From NCBI GenBank assembly GCA_963921195.1, contig OY992541.1, positions 10,944,951 to 11,008,950 on the forward strand: a DNA stretch of 64,000 nucleotides, given 5' to 3'. Below, in pieces: positions 33,026 through 43,116 of the stretch (positions within the stretch are counted from its first letter, which is position 1; every line of letters starts with the position of its first letter). The notes under the pieces are model-generated. The model did no database searches and was not told where the DNA came from. It saw nothing but the letters and a program-made list of their open reading frames with translations. The stretch comes from Pegoplata infirma (taxonomy: Eukaryota > Arthropoda > Insecta > Diptera > Anthomyiidae). Made by a program: the position numbers and the translations under genes.

Positions 33026-33216
33026 AAAATAATTAGAGTCCGACCGAAACCCGTTTTTCGAGGCCGAACCGAATATTCGGCCAGAAAAATCAATATTCGG
33101 CCGAAACCGAACCGAATCGGAAAACTATTATGATTTTTTTATAGAACTTAATGTTTTAAACCATAGGATTGGTTGTATTTATTAAAAAAAATATTTATTT
33201 TAATGAACTTAAAAAA

Positions 33217-34143
33217 AACAAGTAGAAAAGTTAAATTCGACTTTGACGAATCTATGAATACCCTCCACAATGCATTTTTTTTAAAGGGTAGTACATTTTT
33301 TAACGTGAAAATATTAACAATTTTGATTAGAAATATTTTATTTTGAGTAAAAAACTCTTTTTTTGTCATTTAAAAAAAAAAAAAAAAACTAATTTTTTTT
33401 TTGAGTGTAAAATTTTTTTGAGTGTAATGTTTTTTTTTACTGTAAAAATATTTCTGAGTGAATGGACGTACGTATGTACACAAAATATTGTCATTTTTGT
33501 AAAAAAAAAAAACTAAATTTTTTTTGTGTACATTTTTTTTGAGTGTAAAAATTTTTTTGAGTGTACAATTTTTTTTGAGTGTAAAATTTTTTTCAAGTGT
33601 AATTTTTAAGTTACCAATGCTCTTAAAACTAAACAAGTTTAAAAAGCATTGCTTTAAAATTAAACAAGTTTGAAAAGCATTGTTTAGTTACCACCAATGC
33701 TTTTAAAACTTGTTAAAACACGTGGCATTTCAGGGTTTTGCTTATAACTTTTGAACCACTGGACCGATTGAGCTGAAATTTAATACCAAATAGACCCGGG
33801 GAACGGCAAAAATACATGCCAAACTTCAGTAGTCTCATTATTGTCTTTCGAAAGTTATCGTGTTTTTTATCTCGTAAATTCGCGAAACACCCTTGCCGAA
33901 ATTTACTCTTTTGCTCATAACTTTTGAACCACTGGACCTATTTGGCTGGATTGCAATACCAACCTGACCAGGTAAATGACAAACATATATGCCAAACTTC
34001 AGTAGCCTCTGTAAAGTCTTTCAAAAGTTAGCGTGTTTTCTACGGACGGACAGACGGACGGACGGACGGACATCGCTAGATCGGCTTAAAATCGATCGAG
34101 GATCATAAATATATCTATCACTAGGATGGAGGGTATAAAAAAA
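33217..34143 (+). repeat. family A copy A4
   Basis: Full-length-like. AACAAGTAGAAAAGTTAAAT start, ATACCCTCCACAATGC, a run of TTTTTTTGAGTGTAAAA units, two CATAACTTTTGAACCACTGG blocks, (ACGG)n near 34050, CATCGCTAGATCGG, and GGATGGAGGGTATAAAAAAA end. It faces copy A5 tail to tail across about 27 bp. It supplies the uninterrupted CCACTGGACC site used to verify the insertion at 36701. Confidence 0.85.
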
Positions 34144-34272
34144 TCATACATCATACATACATCATAAAAATTTTTTTATACCCTCCACTCTAGTGATAGA
34201 GGGTATATATAAGTTTGTCATTCCGTTTGTAACACATCGAAATATTGGTCTAAGACCCCATAAAGTATATAT

Positions 34273-35274
34273 TAGGGTGGTTTTTTATTTTATTTTTTTT
34301 GGAATTTCGAGGAGCGCGCAGCGGATTTTTGTGCCATTTGATGTTAAAATAATTGTGTAAAAATTTGAGCTAAATCGGATAAAATTAACCCGAGGCGCAA
34401 GGAGGTCAAAGTTTCGAGAAAAAGCCAAAATGGCCAAATTTTGAAAAAACTTAAAAAAATGTAAATTTTGTTGAAATAAAAAAAACAAAATATTTTTTAT
34501 TTAACTTTCTTGCAATAATACTCAGAAAAAATTATCTTTACTTTTTATGACGGCAGTAACATTTTCAAACATGAAATACAAAAATTACCATTCATTTTGG
34601 GGGGTACCTGAAATGAGTGTTTTCGATTTTTTGAAAATTTTATTAAACAAAAAAATTAAATCTTACTATTTTATAGCAATGGATTATTAAATACATCCTA
34701 AGGCTTCAATATTTAAAAAATTGGGGATATCCATCGACTCAATTTTTTTTTGGAGTCATTTGAGTTTTGCGGATTTCAAGGAGTCAAATAACTCCAAAAA
34801 AAAATTGAGTCGATGGATATCCCCAATTTTTTAAATATTTAAGCCTTAGGATGTATTTAATAATCCATTGCTATAGAATAGTAAGATTTAATTTTTTTGT
34901 TTAATAAAATTTTCAAAAAATCGAAAACACTCATATCAGGTACCCTCCAAAATGCATGGTAATTTTTGTATTTCATGTTTGAAAGTGTTACTGCCGTCAT
35001 AAAAAGTAAAGATATTTTTTTCTGAGTATTATTGCAAGAAAGTTAAATAAAAAATATTTTATTTTTTTTATTTCTACAAAATTTACATTTTTTTAAGTTT
35101 TTTCAAAATTTGGCCATTTTGGCTTTTTCTCGAAACTTTGACCTCCTTGCGCCTCGGGTTAATTTTATCCGATTTAGCTCAAATTTTTACACAATTATTT
35201 TAACATCAAATGGCACAAAAATCCGCTGCGCGCTCCTCGAAATTCCAAAAAAAATAAAATAAAAAACCACCCTA
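34273..35274. mobile_element. 1.0-kb palindromic foldback, duplication GTATATAT
   Basis: Starts TAGGGTGGTTTTTTATTTTA, ends with its inverse at 35274. GTATATAT lies on both sides (34265-34272, 35275-35282). The arms are nearly identical for ~480 bp, meeting around 34775 at GGAGTCATTTGAGTTTTGCG and CAAGGAGTCAAATAACTCC. TAGGG ends with 8-bp duplications fit hAT-type insertion. ORF 34285-34488 lies in one arm and is not a gene. Confidence 0.9.
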
Positions 35275-35284
35275 GTATATATAT

Positions 35285-36513
35285 TAGGGCGTTTCATCAA
35301 AAACTTTTTTTTGGATTTTTGCAACTCTTGAAGCGGAATATGAATTCTTATGGCCTAAAAGATTTTTGAGATTTTTTTCAGATTTTTGGAATGTCGGGAT
35401 CAACTCGCTCAAATCGATTTTATCAAAAAAATTAGGTTATGAAACATATTTTTTTTTATTTTTTGTTCTCTGGTGCCTTTTTTTAACAAAACCGGTTATA
35501 ATACTTCTTAATGTTGCTAGCCTCCTAAAAAAAAATATTCGCGGTCAAAATAATAACTTCAAGGGTCACTAAGATGACCTTTAAAGTAAAAATTCAGAAT
35601 TTCACGTGTTCCAACCTTAATAATTTGAGAAATATGCAATATATGAACGTAATGATGAATCCGTTAGATAGGTCTTTTTAATACCTTTAATTTAAAACCA
35701 AAATGACATTTGTCACTTTAGTAGAAATATTAAAAAACTAAGATAAACACATTTTTTCACCCATTTTAAAGAAAATCGAAGGGAATCCATTAGTAGTTTT
35801 TTTGTAAAATTGAAATAATAAACTTAAAAGAAGTTTTTTTGATTGCAATTAGTGTTTCCAAACCGGAAACCCGGGTTTTTGTCAAACCGGTTTTTTGACA
35901 AAAAACCGGTTTTTTGGTTAACCGGCTTGGAAACACTAACTACAATCTATAAAAAGCCTTTAAAAGTTATTATTTTAACTTTACAAAAAAAACTACCTAA
36001 TGCACCAGTTCAATTTTCGATAAAATGGGGGAGAAAATGAGTTTTTCCCAGTTTTTTATTTTTTTTAACATTTCTACAAAAGTGACAATAGTCAGATTGG
36101 TTTTAAATGAAAGGTGTTTTAAAGACCTATCTAACGGATTCAACATGACGTTCATACATAGCTTATTTCTCGAATTATTGAGGTTAAAACACGGGAAATT
36201 CTGAATTTTTACTTTTAAGGTCATCTTAGTGACCCTTGAACTTATAATTTTGACCGCGAATATTTTTTTTTAGGAGGCTAGCAACATTAAGAAGTACTAT
36301 ATCCGGTTTTGTTAAAAAAAGGCACCAGAGAACAAAAAATAAAAAAAATTATGTTTCATAACCTCAATTTTTTGATAAAATCGATTTGAGCGAGTTGATC
36401 CCGACATTCCAAAAATCTGAAAAAAATCTCAAAAATCTTTTAGGCCATAAGAATTCATATTCCGCTTCAAGAGTTGCAAAAATCCAAAAAAAAGTTTTTG
36501 ATGAAACGCCCTA
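35285..36513. mobile_element. 1.23-kb palindromic foldback, duplication ATATATAT
   Basis: Starts TAGGGCGTTTCATCAAAAAC, ends in its inverse at 36513, with ATATATAT on both sides. Arms of ~560 bp match except for indels. The middle carries an 89-bp insertion (35850-35938). It is a different sequence from the preceding foldback but inserted 10 bp away, with the same TAGGG-type ends. Confidence 0.9.
35850..35938. mobile_element. 89-bp CCGGTT mini-element
   Basis: TAGTGTTTCCAA at the left, TTGGAAACACTA at the right, with AAACCGGTTTTTTG phrases between. The flanks ATTGCAAT and ACTACAAT match at 6 of 8. It is the smallest complete member of the CCGGTT family seen elsewhere. Confidence 0.7.
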
Positions 36514-36835
36514 ATATATATTCATGATCCTCGATCGATTTTAAGTCGATCTAGCGATGCCCGTCCGTCCGTCTGTCTGTCCGTCCGTAGAAAACACGCT
36601 AACTTTTGAAAGACTTTACAGAGGCTACTGAAGTTTGGCATATATGTTGGTTATTTACCTGATCAGGTTGATATTGCAATCCAGCCAAATTGGTCCAGTG
36701 CACTAAAGGAAATTTTACCCTTTTTTTGGCCAAAATTATTTACAGCCAAACGGTTGGACCGATTTGACTGATTTTTTTTATTTGACTTTTGGAAGACTCT
36801 TTAGAGGGAGGGAGTGACTCTTAAAGGTTTTCATA

Positions 36836-37001
36836 CACTCAAAAAAAAAAAAATTAGTAAAGTTACCTAAAAAATTACCTAATAATTAGTTCCAAACAGG
36901 GTTCCCGGGTTATAAGTTGCCGCATCTAAGATTTTTTAGATCCTTGATAGATTATATGGTTTTCTAAACTGTTTTAACAATATTTTTTTTTTATTTGAGT
37001 G
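36836..37001. mobile_element. 166-bp MITE CACTCAAAAAA, TA duplication
   Basis: TA on both sides. Starts CACTCAAAAAAAAAAAAATT, ends TTTTTTATTTGAGTG. Short AT-rich interior with GTAAAGTTACC. Nested in the CAC-ended element. Confidence 0.8.
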
Positions 37002-37122
37002 TACACTAACTTTCGAAGATAACGGTAGAAATTTATTTTAACAATGTTAAGAAGTGTCAAACAAATCTACTTTTTAATAAGGATTTTATTCAAAAATTTT
37101 ATTTTTGAGTTCCAAGTCGTCA

Positions 37123-37504
37123 ACTACATTTCAAAATGCCACTACGGGCAGCCGTAGATGATGCAAGAGCTAGGGGCTCAACTTCCCTATTTAGATCTTT
37201 AGAGATTTCTGCTGTAACTCGTATTTTTGTTCTCGCAGATTTTGACAAAAAAGTTAATTGCGGTCGCCCAGGTTTCGATTTAGTGGAGGCAGGCTGCGTT
37301 TCAAGTTTTTTTTAGCCAAGTATTGCCTTTAAGCCAAACAGCATGCTGTCTTTCAAAAATTTTCAAACTCCTACAACTTTTAATCCTTTTCATATTTATA
37401 TTTGAACAAAATATTCTTAATTCCTCCTTTATATATTGTTTAAAGTTTTCGAAACATTCACTCTCAGCAATGTATGAAAAGAAATGGTCAGAAATAGCGG
37501 CTCC
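37123..37504 (-). pseudogene. decayed transposon-type coding fragment (PGRP motif)
   Basis: Two open stretches on the minus strand in different frames appear to continue one protein. 37504-37304 encodes a segment with ISDHFFSYIAESECFENF and ERQHAVWLKG. 37311-37123 encodes KPGRPQLTFLSKSARTK followed by ELALAS-like wording (EPLALASSTAARSG). Two further stops precede the first stretch, so it is broken at several points. The (K/H)PGRPxxxFxxxSxRxK arrangement reminds me of N-terminal regions of uncharacterised insect and cnidarian transposon proteins. This is recollection, not proof. The most economical reading is the remnant of the element's own transposase gene. The antisense 81-codon ORF at 37323-37568 is its shadow. 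Confidence 0.5.
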
Positions 37505-39082
37505 TTATCCACCTCTGCTTTATTTCTCTCGCCATGTGTTAAATAACTCTGAATTTGGCACTCGGTAGTCACCTGGAAAAATGGGTATAAAAAAAAAGTT
37601 TGCACATATCCGACCTTGAAATTTTTTAAATTCGGAAGGTAATTGATTGTCCTAGAGAACTTTTATGGTTTTATAGCTAACATATGCTATCATTTTTTTT
37701 AAAGTCAAAATAAAGTTCCAATTCATACTTCAATAAGTTCATCTTAAGGTCACTTCAATTTTTCCAATAAAATCGATCTAATAGATGAGTTCACCAACAT
37801 TTCACTATTTATCATTAAAGTACTCACCTTTGACATTATTTTCCATTTTTTAGTTTTTAAAAACTATAAATTCTTAATATAAAAACTTTTGTTAGAAGCT
37901 ATCACAAAATTCGCTGCTCTCAATCGTTATTTTATAACTAAGTAAGAAATTGCAAGAAAAACTACTGATAAAGTGACAGTACATCAATTCTGTCGAAAAA
38001 TTGAGAAAGAATTGTTTACTTTGTTAAGTTTTTTTTATATTAATGTGAAAAAAAATAATGTTTGCAAAAATTTTAATTTTGACTTTTGGCCAAAAAATGG
38101 GTAAAATTTCCTATAGTGCAGTGGTTCAAAAGTTATGAGCAAAAGAGTAAATTTCGGCGAGGGTTTTTTCGCGAATTTACGAGATAAAAAACACGATAAC
38201 TTTCGAAAGACAATAATGAGACTGCTGAAACGTGGCACGTATCTTTTCCGTTCCCCAGGTCTGTTTGGTATTGAATTTCAGCTCAAACGGTCAAGTGGTT
38301 CAAAAGTTATAATCAAAACCCCGAATTTCAGATTGGGTTCATCTTAAATGCCACTTGGTAAAACAAGTTTTAAAAGCATTTGTGGTAACTTAGCAATGCT
38401 TTACAAACTTGTTAGTTTTAAAGCAATGCTTTTTATACTTGTTTAGTTTTAAAAGCATTGGTAACCGAAAAATTACACTCGAAAAAAATTTTACACTCAA
38501 AAAAAATTTTACACTCAAAAAAACTTTACACTCAAAAAAAAATTTAGTTTTTTTACAAAAATGTCATTATTTTGTGTACATACGAACGTGCATTCACTCA
38601 GAAATATTTTAACAGTAAAAAAAACATTTCACTCGAAAAAAGTTTTACACTCAAAAAAAAAATTTGTATTTTTTTTTTTTTTTTGTTTAATGAGAGTTTT
38701 TTACTCAAAACAAAATATTTCTAATCGAAATTGTTAATTTTTTTTCACGTTAAAAATGTACTATCCTTTAAAAAAAAGGCATTGTGGAGGGTGTTCATAG
38801 ATTCGGCAAAGTCGAATGTAACTTTTCTACTTGTTTTGAACTATAACAGTTGTATATTTATTGGACAACGTTGTTATTTTTTTTTTTTTCAAGTAAACTG
38901 AAACAATTGGAATGAAACAGGAAATTAAGAAGTTCAGCGACTTTTTTATATTTTTTTGAAATAGAAACAGTTTCGGTTTCGGCTAATATTCGGACAAAAT
39001 TTGACCGAATAGCGACCGAAACCCCATTAGTCGGCCGAAACCGAGACCGAAACTGAATATTCGGCCAAACTCTAAAAATAAT

Positions 39083-39333
39083 AAACCTTAGAATTTGATT
39101 TATTTTCATACATTTTTTATGATTTTTTCCAAAATGTAGGAAAAAACAAAAATATAGTAGCCTTAAAAGAAGTTATTAGTAGGCCAACCAAAAAAAAGCA
39201 AATGATTCTTTTTTATTTCAAAAGAAAAATCGACTTACAATAAAAAACCCAGGAAAATAAGGGGTCATCTGCAGAAAATCCGATAGGTTCTCTAAAAATT
39301 TGCACAGACTTTAGTTTTGTCAATCTAAATAAG
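39083..39333. other. unassigned
   Basis: Short AT-rich interval between the hAT-like element and family A copy A6. Nothing recognised. Confidence 0.4.
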
Positions 39334-39891
39334 AACAAGTAAGAGTGTTAAATTCGGCTGTGCCGAATCTTTTATACCCTCCAAAATGTAAAAAAAAAAA
39401 ATTGTCAGGGGCGTTTGTTTTTTTTTTGGGGGGGGGGGGGGGGTGATGGGGGTCAGGGGGGATGTTGACAGCAACTTCCCATCCCGATAAATATAACAAA
39501 TGTTTCATTTATTTAACAAAAATACAAAAAAACATGTAAAAAAGTGTATTTTTTCAGAGGTTGGTTTAGTTCTTCAAGGGGGAACTTTTTTCCCCCTGGT
39601 CCGATTTTGCTCATTTACAAACTTAACCTGCCTATTAACATAAGACATATTTGTGCCAAATGTCGGGAGTCTAGCTCTTTTATTTTGGACTGCATCGTGT
39701 TAACTACAGACGGACAGACGGACGGACAGACGGACAGACGGACGGACGGACGGACATCGCTAGAATGTCTTAGAATCGATCACTGATCATAAATATATAT
39801 ACTTTATGGGGTCCTAGACCGATATTTTGATGCGTTACACACGGAATGACAAAGTGAGTATACCCCCATACTGTAGTTGGAGGGTATAAAA
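39334..39891 (+). repeat. family A copy A6 with G16 run and (CAGACGGA)n
   Basis: Compact complete copy. AACAAGTAAGAGTGTTAAAT start, ATTCGGCTGTGCCGAAT hairpin, ATACCCTCCAAAATG, a CAGACGGACGG microsatellite at 39708-39755, CATCGCTAGAATGTCTTAGA, TATGGGGTCCTAGACCGATA, end GGAGGGTATAAAAA. A 16-G homopolymer at 39428-39443, with further G-runs downstream, could form a G-quadruplex. Confidence 0.85.
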
Positions 39892-42387
39892 AACAAGTAA
39901 AAAATTTAAATTCGGCCTTGCCGAATGTATTGAAACCCTCCACAATTTCAAAAAGATTTAGATTTCGATTTATTTAGTTTTTTCATTATTAGAACAATAA
40001 GAATAAATTCTTTTATTCTTTTATATGTTCGCACTTGTTTAAATACCATTTGGTGTTTAATTATGTTCACATATTTCAATCAGCAGCCGAATTAAAGCAT
40101 TTTGTATTTTTAGGTTATGTTGAATGTACTAAAATTTTCGAGGTGTCCTTGCATTTTCGTTCATAACTTTTGAACCGCTAAACCGATTCCGCTCAAACTC
40201 AATACCAAACTGCTCGGGAGAACTTCCAATAAATATGTTAAGTTTCAGTTATCTCCGTGTAATATTGTGGCCGTGATCTCCATTTCCACAGACAGACAGA
40301 CGGACATCGCTAGAATGTCTTAAAATCGATCACTGATCAATTATATATGGGGCATTCCATGTCAAATCGGACACTTTGAAAAACTTTTTTTTTTAGATTT
40401 TCCCAATTTGTTTACAGTTTTTAGTACCCTTCGAAAACTCCTTCGTGGTAAATTTTCAGATTTTTTTGATGTCCCGTTCAAAAGATATCGAATTTTTAAA
40501 AATTGGTAGTTTGTTCCTTTACTCAAACTTCTTTTACTCATAAGTTCTTCAATAACGGTCCAAATTTAAATTTTTTTTTTCAAAATTTTAGTTTTTTTGC
40601 GTACTTAAAAAAAAAAATCCCAAAAAATTCTTAAAAGAGTTCTAGTATGCGATTTTAAGTTTTTAAATTTAAATCTCATTTTTGAAAATGTTTGTACCCT
40701 TCGATTTCTTTGAATTTTTTTTTGTAAAACTTCTATTGATTCTACAAATTTTTTGCCCAGGAGGATCGTGGGATAACGATTATTACTATTTTTTAAAATT
40801 TTTTGAAAAAAATTTATTGTAATTTTCCAATCTTAAAATTATTTCTACTGCTCCAATGGTGCGTCTTAGAGGGCTCATTTACAAGACCGACCCTCATTAA
40901 TTTTTACGTCATAACATTTCTTTGGAACAAACTAATACCCTATCTCCAATTTCTAAGGAGGCTCCCACACAAAACGACATTTTTTAAAAATTGCTCCAAC
41001 CGCTCTAACTGCCCCAATAGTGCCCTTAGAGCAACAAAATGTATGACCGACCCACAATATTTTTTTAGTCCAAACATTTTCTCTGAAAACACCTACCCTC
41101 TATCTTTAATTGTTAAGGCGGTCCCCATACAATTATTTTTAATTTTTTGTAAATTTGTTTTATTTAATCAGCTTCTACCGGTCTAATGGTGCGTCCGAGA
41201 GGGGTCATTAGTGAGACCGACCCCCATTTATTTTTACCCTCCAACATTTTTTTAAAACATACCTACGCCCTATCTCCACTCCCTAAGTAGGCTCCCATAC
41301 AAAATTACATTTTTATAAAATTTGCTCCAACTGTTATTTGTATGGGAGCCTACTTAGGGAGTGGAGATAGGGCGTAGGTATAATTAAATAAAATGTTGAA
41401 GGGTAAAAATAAATGGGGGTCGGTCTCACTAATGACCCCTCTCGGACGCACCATTGGACCTGTAGAAGCTGATTAAATAAAACAAATTTACAAAAAATTA
41501 AAAAAATTGTATGGGGACAGTTAAAGATAAAGGGTAGGTGTGTTCAGAGAAATGTTTGGACTAAAAAAATATTGTGGGTCGGTCATACATTTTGTTGCTC
41601 TAAGGGCACTATTAGAGCAGTTAGAGCGGTTGGAGCAAATTTAAAAAAATTTCGTTTTGTGTGGGAGCCCCCTTAGAAATTGGAGATAGGGTATTAGTTT
41701 GTTCCAAAGAAATGTTAAGACATAAAAATTAATGGGGGTCGGTCTTATAAAGTACCCCTCTATGACGCACCATTGGAGCAGTAGAAATGATTTTAAGATT
41801 GGAAAATTACAATAAAATTTTTTCAAAAAATATTAAAAAATAGTAATAATCGTTATCCCACGATCGTCCTGGGCAAAAAATTTGTAGAATCGACAGATGT
41901 TTTACACAAAAAAATTTCAAAAAAATCGAAGAGTACAAACATTTTCAAAAATGAGATTTAAATTTTAAAACTTAAAAATCGCATACTAGAGCGCTTTTAA
42001 GAATTTTTTTGGGATTTTTTTTTTTAAAAAGAACGTAAAAAAACAAAAGTTTTGAAAAAAAAAAAAATTGAAATTCGGACCATTATTGAAGAAGTTATGA
42101 GTAAAAGAAGTTTGAGTAAAGGAACAAACTACCAAATTTTTAAAAATTCGATATCTTTTGAACGGGACATCAAAAAAATCTGAAAATTTACCACGAAGGA
42201 GTTTTTGAAGGGTACTAAAAACTGTAAACAAATTGGGAAAATCTAAAAAAAAAATGTTCAAAGTGTCCGATTTGACATGGAATGCCCCATATATACTTTA
42301 TGGGGTCCTAGACCGATATTGCGATGAGTTACAAACGGAATGACAAACTGTTATATACCCTCTATCACTAAGTGGAGGGTATAAAAA
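39892..42387 (+). repeat. family A copy A7, head-to-tail with A6, holds palindrome
   Basis: Starts immediately at the end of A6 (GGTATAAAAAACAAGTAAAA). Shares with A8 and A9 a subfamily interior (CGAATTAAAGCATTTTGTAT, GAGGTGTCCTTGCATTTTCG). Ends GTGGAGGGTATAAAAA. Interrupted by the palindrome at 40349-42288. Confidence 0.85.
40349..42288. mobile_element. 1.94-kb palindromic foldback GGGGCATTCCATG
   Basis: Starts GGGGCATTCCATGTCAAATC and ends with the inverse at 42288. ~970-bp arms, centre near 41330 around TTTGCTCCAACTGTTATTTG. The arms match closely, including GGTGCGTCCGAGAGGGGTCA. Copy A6 shows the uninterrupted target AAATATATATACTTTATGGG. The duplicated bases are AT-repeat (ATATAT) and cannot be fixed exactly. 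ORFs 40803-41186 and 41641-41826 are mirror images of each other within the arms, not genes. Confidence 0.85.
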
Positions 42388-43108
42388 GTCCCAAGAAATC
42401 ACCCGTGTCCTTGCTGAGATATTGAGGTCAAAGGTCACAAAAACCGGGTTTTTTTTTTACAGATTTTTGCTAATATCTCGCTTGATATGCAACGTACGCT
42501 TTAAGAGTCTATTACAAAACTTGTAGAATATAAAACTATCTACAATATGTTTCTTAATACTTTTTTCGTATCTCTCACTATTTTTTAGATATTACGGCCA
42601 AAATTTACAAAAACCAGAATTTTTACAGTTTTTTGCTAATATCTCGTTTGATATGAGTGATACGCTTTAAAAGTCTATTAAAAGTCTAAAAAAGTGCATT
42701 TCTTTTAAATGAAATCCTCTGATACTAAAAAATAGAAAATGATATGTGGATAATTTATCTAGCTCTTATTTTAGTCTGATCTACCCCAGATTGTGTAGTT
42801 TATGAATACACTCACGAAAAAAAACTCTGTCAAAAAAACTGTAAACAACTTTAAGTTTCAAATTTTAAGCAGATTTTTCTGCTGAAATAGATATGTTTAC
42901 TAAGTCTTCAGTCATTTAGTATAGAAAATAACTGCAGATTTGTCTAATTTTACAAAAATATTTAGCAACTATCTTTAAAAAAAGTTTTTTTTTTCAAAGA
43001 TTTAAAAATTAACACTTTGAAAAAACCTTCACAGCTTTTCTTGAAATAAATTATAATGGATTTTTTATGTGTTTTAGAAAAAAGTTGTTGCTCAAATTTT
43101 TTTTAAGC
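42388..43108. repeat. ~170-bp repeat in two copies, otherwise unassigned
   Basis: The phrase TTTTTGCTAATATCTCG then TTGATATG, then GTACGCTTTA or GATACGCTTTA and AGTCTATTA, occurs at about 42465 and 42635. No gene. Confidence 0.55.
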
Positions 43109-43116
43109 CTTTTTAC

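Larger units (their letters stand above)
36701..38118. mobile_element. CAC-ended TIR element (Transib-like?), duplication CAGTG
   Basis: The left 35 bp start CACTAAAGGAAATTTTACCC and end GGCCAAAA. The right 35 bp (38084-38118) are the inverse with 33 of 35 identical. CAGTG flanks both sides (36696-36700, 38119-38123). The empty site TCCAGTGGTTC exists in family A copy A4, confirming a 5-bp duplication within the palindromic target CCAGTGG. The interior carries a decayed minus-strand coding fragment and a 166-bp MITE. Confidence 0.9.
34171..38836 (-). repeat. family A copy A5, split by three insertions
   Basis: On the minus strand it starts at 38836 (AAACAAGTAGAAAAGTTACA) and ends at 34171 (GGAGGGTATAAAAAAA). 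It is interrupted by foldbacks at 34273-35274 and 35285-36513 and by the CAC-ended element at 36701-38118. With A4 it forms an inverted dimer bounded by GAACT on both sides (near 33204 and 38837). Confidence 0.85.
33034..39074. mobile_element. hAT-like element, 8-bp duplication AAAATAAT, heavily nested
   Basis: The left end TAGAGTCCGACCGAA and right end TTCGGCCAAACTCTA agree at 12 of 15 positions. AAAATAAT lies directly outside both (33026-33033, 39075-39082). Its own sequence is only about 180 + 240 bp, full of ATTCGGCCGAAACCGA palindromic phrases. Everything between is later insertions. Noncoding. Confidence 0.85.

Noticed and set aside
40803..42261. ORFs of 127, 61 and 91 codons in both strands
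   Set aside because: Mirror images within the arms of a palindrome, with poly-Phe composition.
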